A stretch of 64,000 nt of DNA from Acephala macrosclerotiorum. Its lineage: Eukaryota; Ascomycota; Leotiomycetes; Helotiales; Mollisiaceae. This document shows, one piece after another, positions 61,045 through 64,000 of the stretch. The stretch covers positions 1,529-65,528 of the forward strand of contig MU119421.1 in assembly GCA_014904845.1 (NCBI GenBank), read 5' to 3'. The notes beneath the pieces are model-generated. The model saw only the letters and a program-made list of their open reading frames with translations, was not told the DNA's origin and did not search any database. Each line of letters opens with the position of its first letter. Position 1 is the stretch's first letter. The position numbers and the translations under genes were made by a program.

Positions 61045-61593
61045 GAGCATATTTGAAACCTTTAACTATATTGACCGCCATGGTTCAGGTAGAGGAAGGA
61101 ATGACAAGATCACAATAGATAGATATTTGCGATGATCTTAGAGGGCAGCGATGAGGAAACCGGCCATATCACCTGCCTCAACGGACAAGGACTCGGCTGC
61201 TAAGGTCATGCCTAAGCATGGCACTGCCTGGATGGATAATTGGGAGGGCAGAAGTCTATAGGCGCTCAGATAAGAATGCAGACACGCCTCCAAGCTTGAG
61301 CACAAACCTGGAAGCTGAGGTCAACCACGTGACCCATATACCAAGGCCATGGAACACTTCCCCAAATGCAACAGCTAGAGGTCCTTTGATTTTTTGGGTT
61401 TTCTCAAAAATAGGTCTTAAAGATACCCTCCTTTTATGTCGGATCATAAGCGCAATGTACAAGGGGGATTTCTGAGTCTGGGAAGCCCCTCTTGCTCTTC
61501 ACCTCCCGCGTCAACTTCGTTCGAAAAAAAAAAATTTATATCCTGCCTCAACCTTCCATCATCCGCGACCATTAGCCCAATAAACTGCACACC
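61045..61593. other. Intergenic region
   Basis: No gene recognised. It contains a poly-A stretch (61,525-61,534). The promoter of the downstream 2EXR pseudogene would lie here. Confidence 0.35.
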
Positions 61594-62810
61594 ATGAAGT
61601 CAACCACAGAGGAAGAGAGTCAGAGGCAGCTCGAGTAAGTGTTGCGCTCCCTCGAGCATGGTCACCCTCTTGCTAACTCGAAGATAGCCCCCACGCAATC
61701 ACTGAAAAAGACGTTGATGCGCTGACGGAGCGGTTCAAGGCGTTGAATCTGGGCGCGAATAAACCGAGTGCATGCTTGAGGAGCAATCGCAAGCCGATTT
61801 ATCTACACAAAAGGTCTGCGCTTCACTTCACAGTCCAGGATCATACACTAACTCTACATAGGAACACCTCAAAACGGAGGAGCAAAGCATCACGTTCGCC
61901 CTCGGCTCGTATATCGACACAGCCACCAGCTGTTTTCCATCCCTTCCAAAGACTACCCATCGAACTTCGCCTCCAAATCTAGGAAGAGGCTCGTCCAGCA
62001 GCTCGGGCTGTGAAGCTCACTTGGTCCAAGAAGTTCCACGAACATCAATCTAGCTACTCGCGCACACACAACATCACTTCTCGAGCTCAAATCCCTAGTC
62101 TGCTACATGCTTGCTCAGAATTGCGTCAAGTCGCTTTGAAGTGGTACCAGCTGTCATTTGGATGGTATGGAGCATACTGGGGCGCCAGGAACCGACTATT
62201 CAGACAGCGGGGTACGGCAGGAATATACTTCGACTGGTCAAGGGACTTTGTCTACTTGCAATGCTTAGGATGCAATGATTGTCTAGGGGAATCATTTCAT
62301 GAGGATGACAAGGAGGTGAGTTTATTCCCCGTTTCCTTCCGAATTTTGCTCTGCTTGTGGATAGTTGTCTAGTACTGGAAACAAGCCATGCTAACGTGGC
62401 AATTCATGTCCAGGACATGTGGCTTCAAAATTATCCAATGGGGGGGTATCCACCTCAGCAAAATCACGAAGGTTGCAATAGAGTGCTCCCATAACGACTT
62501 CTGTTCGCTCGCCCAAATTATCAGAACAAAGTTTTCCGACATCAAAGAAGTCATGTTTCTCGACACCAGCAAAGGACTTTTACAGGGTGCTGAAGCCAAG
62601 ATCGACGATTTGACGGAAGATCTGACACCTTTCTCCGATGTACAATGTGACAGCTTGTTGGAGGAATAACATGAACTTCATGATCTTGCCGAGGACCACA
62701 AATTCCCCGTGTTTCCAACGCAGATTACCAAGATGCAGCTGTTGCGCAAGGAGAGGTTCGAGAAGGAAACGGGGGGTATTAAGGTGGATTTCAGCTATAG
62801 AGGCGAGTGA
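61594..62810 (+). pseudogene. 2EXR-domain pseudogene with RIP-type stops
   Basis: The gene structure is still legible: ATG 61,594, exon to 61,634, then 61,688 to about 61,815, then 61,862 onward, with good splice sites. The 2EXR core FHPFQRLPIELRLQI is cut by TAG at 61,980, where the homologue has IWEEARP (TGG to TAG). Downstream, PSLLHACSELRQVALKWYQL and IYFDWSRDFVYLQC follow closely the gene at 47.8-49.0 kb. After an intron at about 62,314-62,414 the frame is off by one relative to the homologous TCGFKI region. A second in-frame stop TAA at 62,667 interrupts DSLLEE-HELHDLAED (a CAA-to-TAA change would explain it), and the frame then runs on to TGA at 62,808. Both stops are the C-to-T/G-to-A class in CpA/TpG context. 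Stop-codon readthrough is a less likely explanation. Confidence 0.8.
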
Positions 62811-63168
62811 ATGTGCAGTACACTGGATCAGAGGACACACGTTCTACTCCTTTGCTCACATAGGTAGGAAGAGACTCATGGCAGAAGACCTGGTTACACG
62901 GTCCATTTCGATAGCAGGACTTCACCACTCAAGCCTCCTCAACATGCCGAAGACGGGAACTTCGAGTCTTCGGGAGAAGATTACATTGCAGCGATATGCA
63001 GACATAGCTAGCAAACTTGCAGCACCAGCAATCAAAAAGCCACCATGCAACCCCCAACTTTTCATGTGCCATTTTCCAATGCAATTTTCCAAACCCCAAC
63101 TCCAAATTCAAAATGCTCACGACACCTCCAATCCATGCATCCAAAATATACAATCCTTCCTTCCTCCC
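62811..63168. other. Intergenic region between convergent loci
   Basis: The 3' flanks of the 2EXR pseudogene and of the minus-strand PQ-loop gene. No other feature is seen. Confidence 0.4.
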
Positions 63169-64000
63169 TTACTGATACCCCGAATCTCCCCTCTCAAGCA
63201 ACGGCCTATGATCCCTATTCCCGCCATTTTGATACAGTGTAGGATCCCCACTCTCCACCGCACTTTCCTCCCCAACGCCCTCCTCTCTATACAAAAAGAA
63301 CTGCACAAAAATCGTAGCATCCAAAAACAATGTCCCCAAACTCCCCGCTAACCAAGAAGCATTAACCGCAATATACCTCCCATAAATAGCACCCGCCTCC
63401 CCTTTCTCACATCTTCCGTGCTTTCCCGAACAATGCGCTTCATAAGCAAAGATTGAAAGGACGTAAGTTAGGTTCCCGATACAAGCGAAAAGAAAGAAAA
63501 GCATCGAGACACCTTCTGTGCTCTTCCGTCGATAATTGAGAAGGAGTTGTGGGATTCTGGAGCCGAGATAAAGAACAGCGCAGAAATATCCGAAGATTTG
63601 ACCCCAGAGACTGAATCCTAAGATATCATCATTGCTGGACGGTTCTTTCGAATGCGATTTTCCGCCGTGTTGAGAGCGGTTACTAACATACCAACCCAAA
63701 ACACCAGCAGCACAAACCATCAGCACAGCAACGAGATTAAAGATCGTAGCTTGGAGTCTAGTAGTGGGTTTCTGGTTCGCGATTGCGGGGGGATCGGTGG
63801 GTCGTGGGGCGTCGAGGAGTGGCATGGCCGGGGAGAGGTGGGTGGCTGAGACGTGGGAGCCGCGGCGTTCGGAGAAGGGGTCGATGGTGTGAGAGTGGGA
63901 GAGGAGGCCTGTTGTTTCGTTTGCTTCGCCTATGTTGTTGGTCGTTTGGGTGGGTTTAGGCGCTGGAGGGATGACTTCGTCGTGCCAGGTGAAGCCGCGA
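63169..64000 (-). CDS. PQ-loop vacuolar transporter, partial (YPQ/RTC2-like)
   Basis: The minus-strand frame is open from the right window edge to the stop at 63,169, about 277 residues; the N-terminus lies beyond the window. An ATG at 63,825 is internal, since the upstream residues (GFTWHDEVIPPAPKPTQTTN) continue in frame. A Pro/Ser-rich linker is followed by a helix (NLVAVLMVCAAGVLGWYV). Next comes the second PQ-loop segment, SLWGQIFGYFCAVLYLGSRI with IPQLLLNYRRKSTEGVS, then two further helices (MLFFLFACIGNLTYVLSIFA; NASWLAGSLGTLFLDATIFV) and a tail. This is the C-terminal half of the yeast Ypq1/Ypq2/Rtc2 type, seven-helix carriers that export cationic amino acids from the vacuole or lysosome. 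The first PQ motif should lie just outside the window. Confidence 0.88.
   Translation of the reverse strand, partial: RGFTWHDEVIPPAPKPTQTTNNIGEANETTGLLSHSHTIDPFSERRGSHVSATHLSPAMPLLDAPRPTDPPAIANQKPTTRLQATIFNLVAVLMVCAAGVLGWYVSNRSQHGGKSHSKEPSSNDDILGFSLWGQIFGYFCAVLYLGSRIPQLLLNYRRKSTEGVSMLFFLFACIGNLTYVLSIFAYEAHCSGKHGRCEKGEAGAIYGRYIAVNASWLAGSLGTLFLDATIFVQFFLYREEGVGEESAVESGDPTLYQNGGNRDHRPLLERGDSGYQ

Noticed and set aside
61218..61475. Plus-strand frame between the methyltransferase and 2EXR loci
   Set aside because: No family resemblance, no intron or codon support.
1..64000. CRISPR arrays, tRNA genes, rRNA genes
   Set aside because: None recognised on reading both strands; a short tRNA could be missed by eye, and a covariance-model scan would settle it.

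Overview
The window looks like nuclear DNA of a filamentous ascomycete (Pezizomycotina; Leotiomycetes is possible but is only an inference). Genes have short GT-AG introns of about 50-70 nt with CTAAC-type branch sites. The families present are typical of this group: 2EXR proteins, a NACHT-ankyrin receptor with an alpha/beta-hydrolase head, GT32 and GT2 glycosyltransferases, phenolic acid decarboxylase and a PQ-loop vacuolar protein. Long blocks of almost pure A+T are interleaved with normal gene-bearing DNA, which is the two-speed layout produced by repeat-induced point mutation (RIP).

Region 1 (1-27,440) is AT-rich heterochromatin-like DNA with no believable genes except in one island. Two patches keep a normal base composition. 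The first (about 4.2-6.4 kb) is non-coding and full of hairpins. Line-by-line comparison shows it is a nearly unmutated copy of a repeat of about 1.05 kb. Heavily C-to-T / G-to-A converted copies of the same repeat lie at 12.8-13.8 kb (+), 20.8-22.0 kb (+) and 26.0-27.1 kb (-). The second patch (22.0-25.7 kb) holds one gene, a caspase-like peptidase fused to C2H2 zinc fingers. It sits exactly between the two inverted copies at 20.8-22.0 and 26.0-27.1 kb.

Region 2 (27.4-43.2 kb) is ordinary euchromatin. It carries a three-exon membrane protein with a large glycosylated loop, a single-exon 2EXR protein, a membrane-anchored GH5 glycoside hydrolase, a polytopic GT2 glycosyltransferase and a SUR1-like GT32 mannosyltransferase. 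Two non-autonomous DNA transposons with terminal inverted repeats (TIRs) lie in the intergenic spaces (about 30.74-31.13 and 37.385-37.667 kb).

Region 3 (43.2-51.3 kb) starts with a 650-bp TA-flanked MITE-like element. It is followed by an APC-family permease pseudogene with RIP-type nonsense changes, an acidic protein of unknown function, a second 2EXR gene with a 5-nt first coding exon, and a trypsin-like protein that has lost two of its three catalytic residues.

Region 4 (51.3-64.0 kb) carries an NADH pyrophosphatase (Nudix), a four-exon phenolic acid decarboxylase, a large NLR (alpha/beta hydrolase, NACHT, ankyrin repeats), an EEF1A-lysine-methyltransferase-like enzyme, a third 2EXR gene that is a pseudogene with RIP-type stops, and a PQ-loop transporter running off the right edge.

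No operon-like organisation is expected or seen. The main functional theme is defence and cell-death-like architecture (caspase-C2H2, degenerate trypsin-like protein, NLR) beside housekeeping enzymes. The main structural theme is the hairpin-rich repeat and its RIP-decayed relatives. All splice sites are hand predictions.
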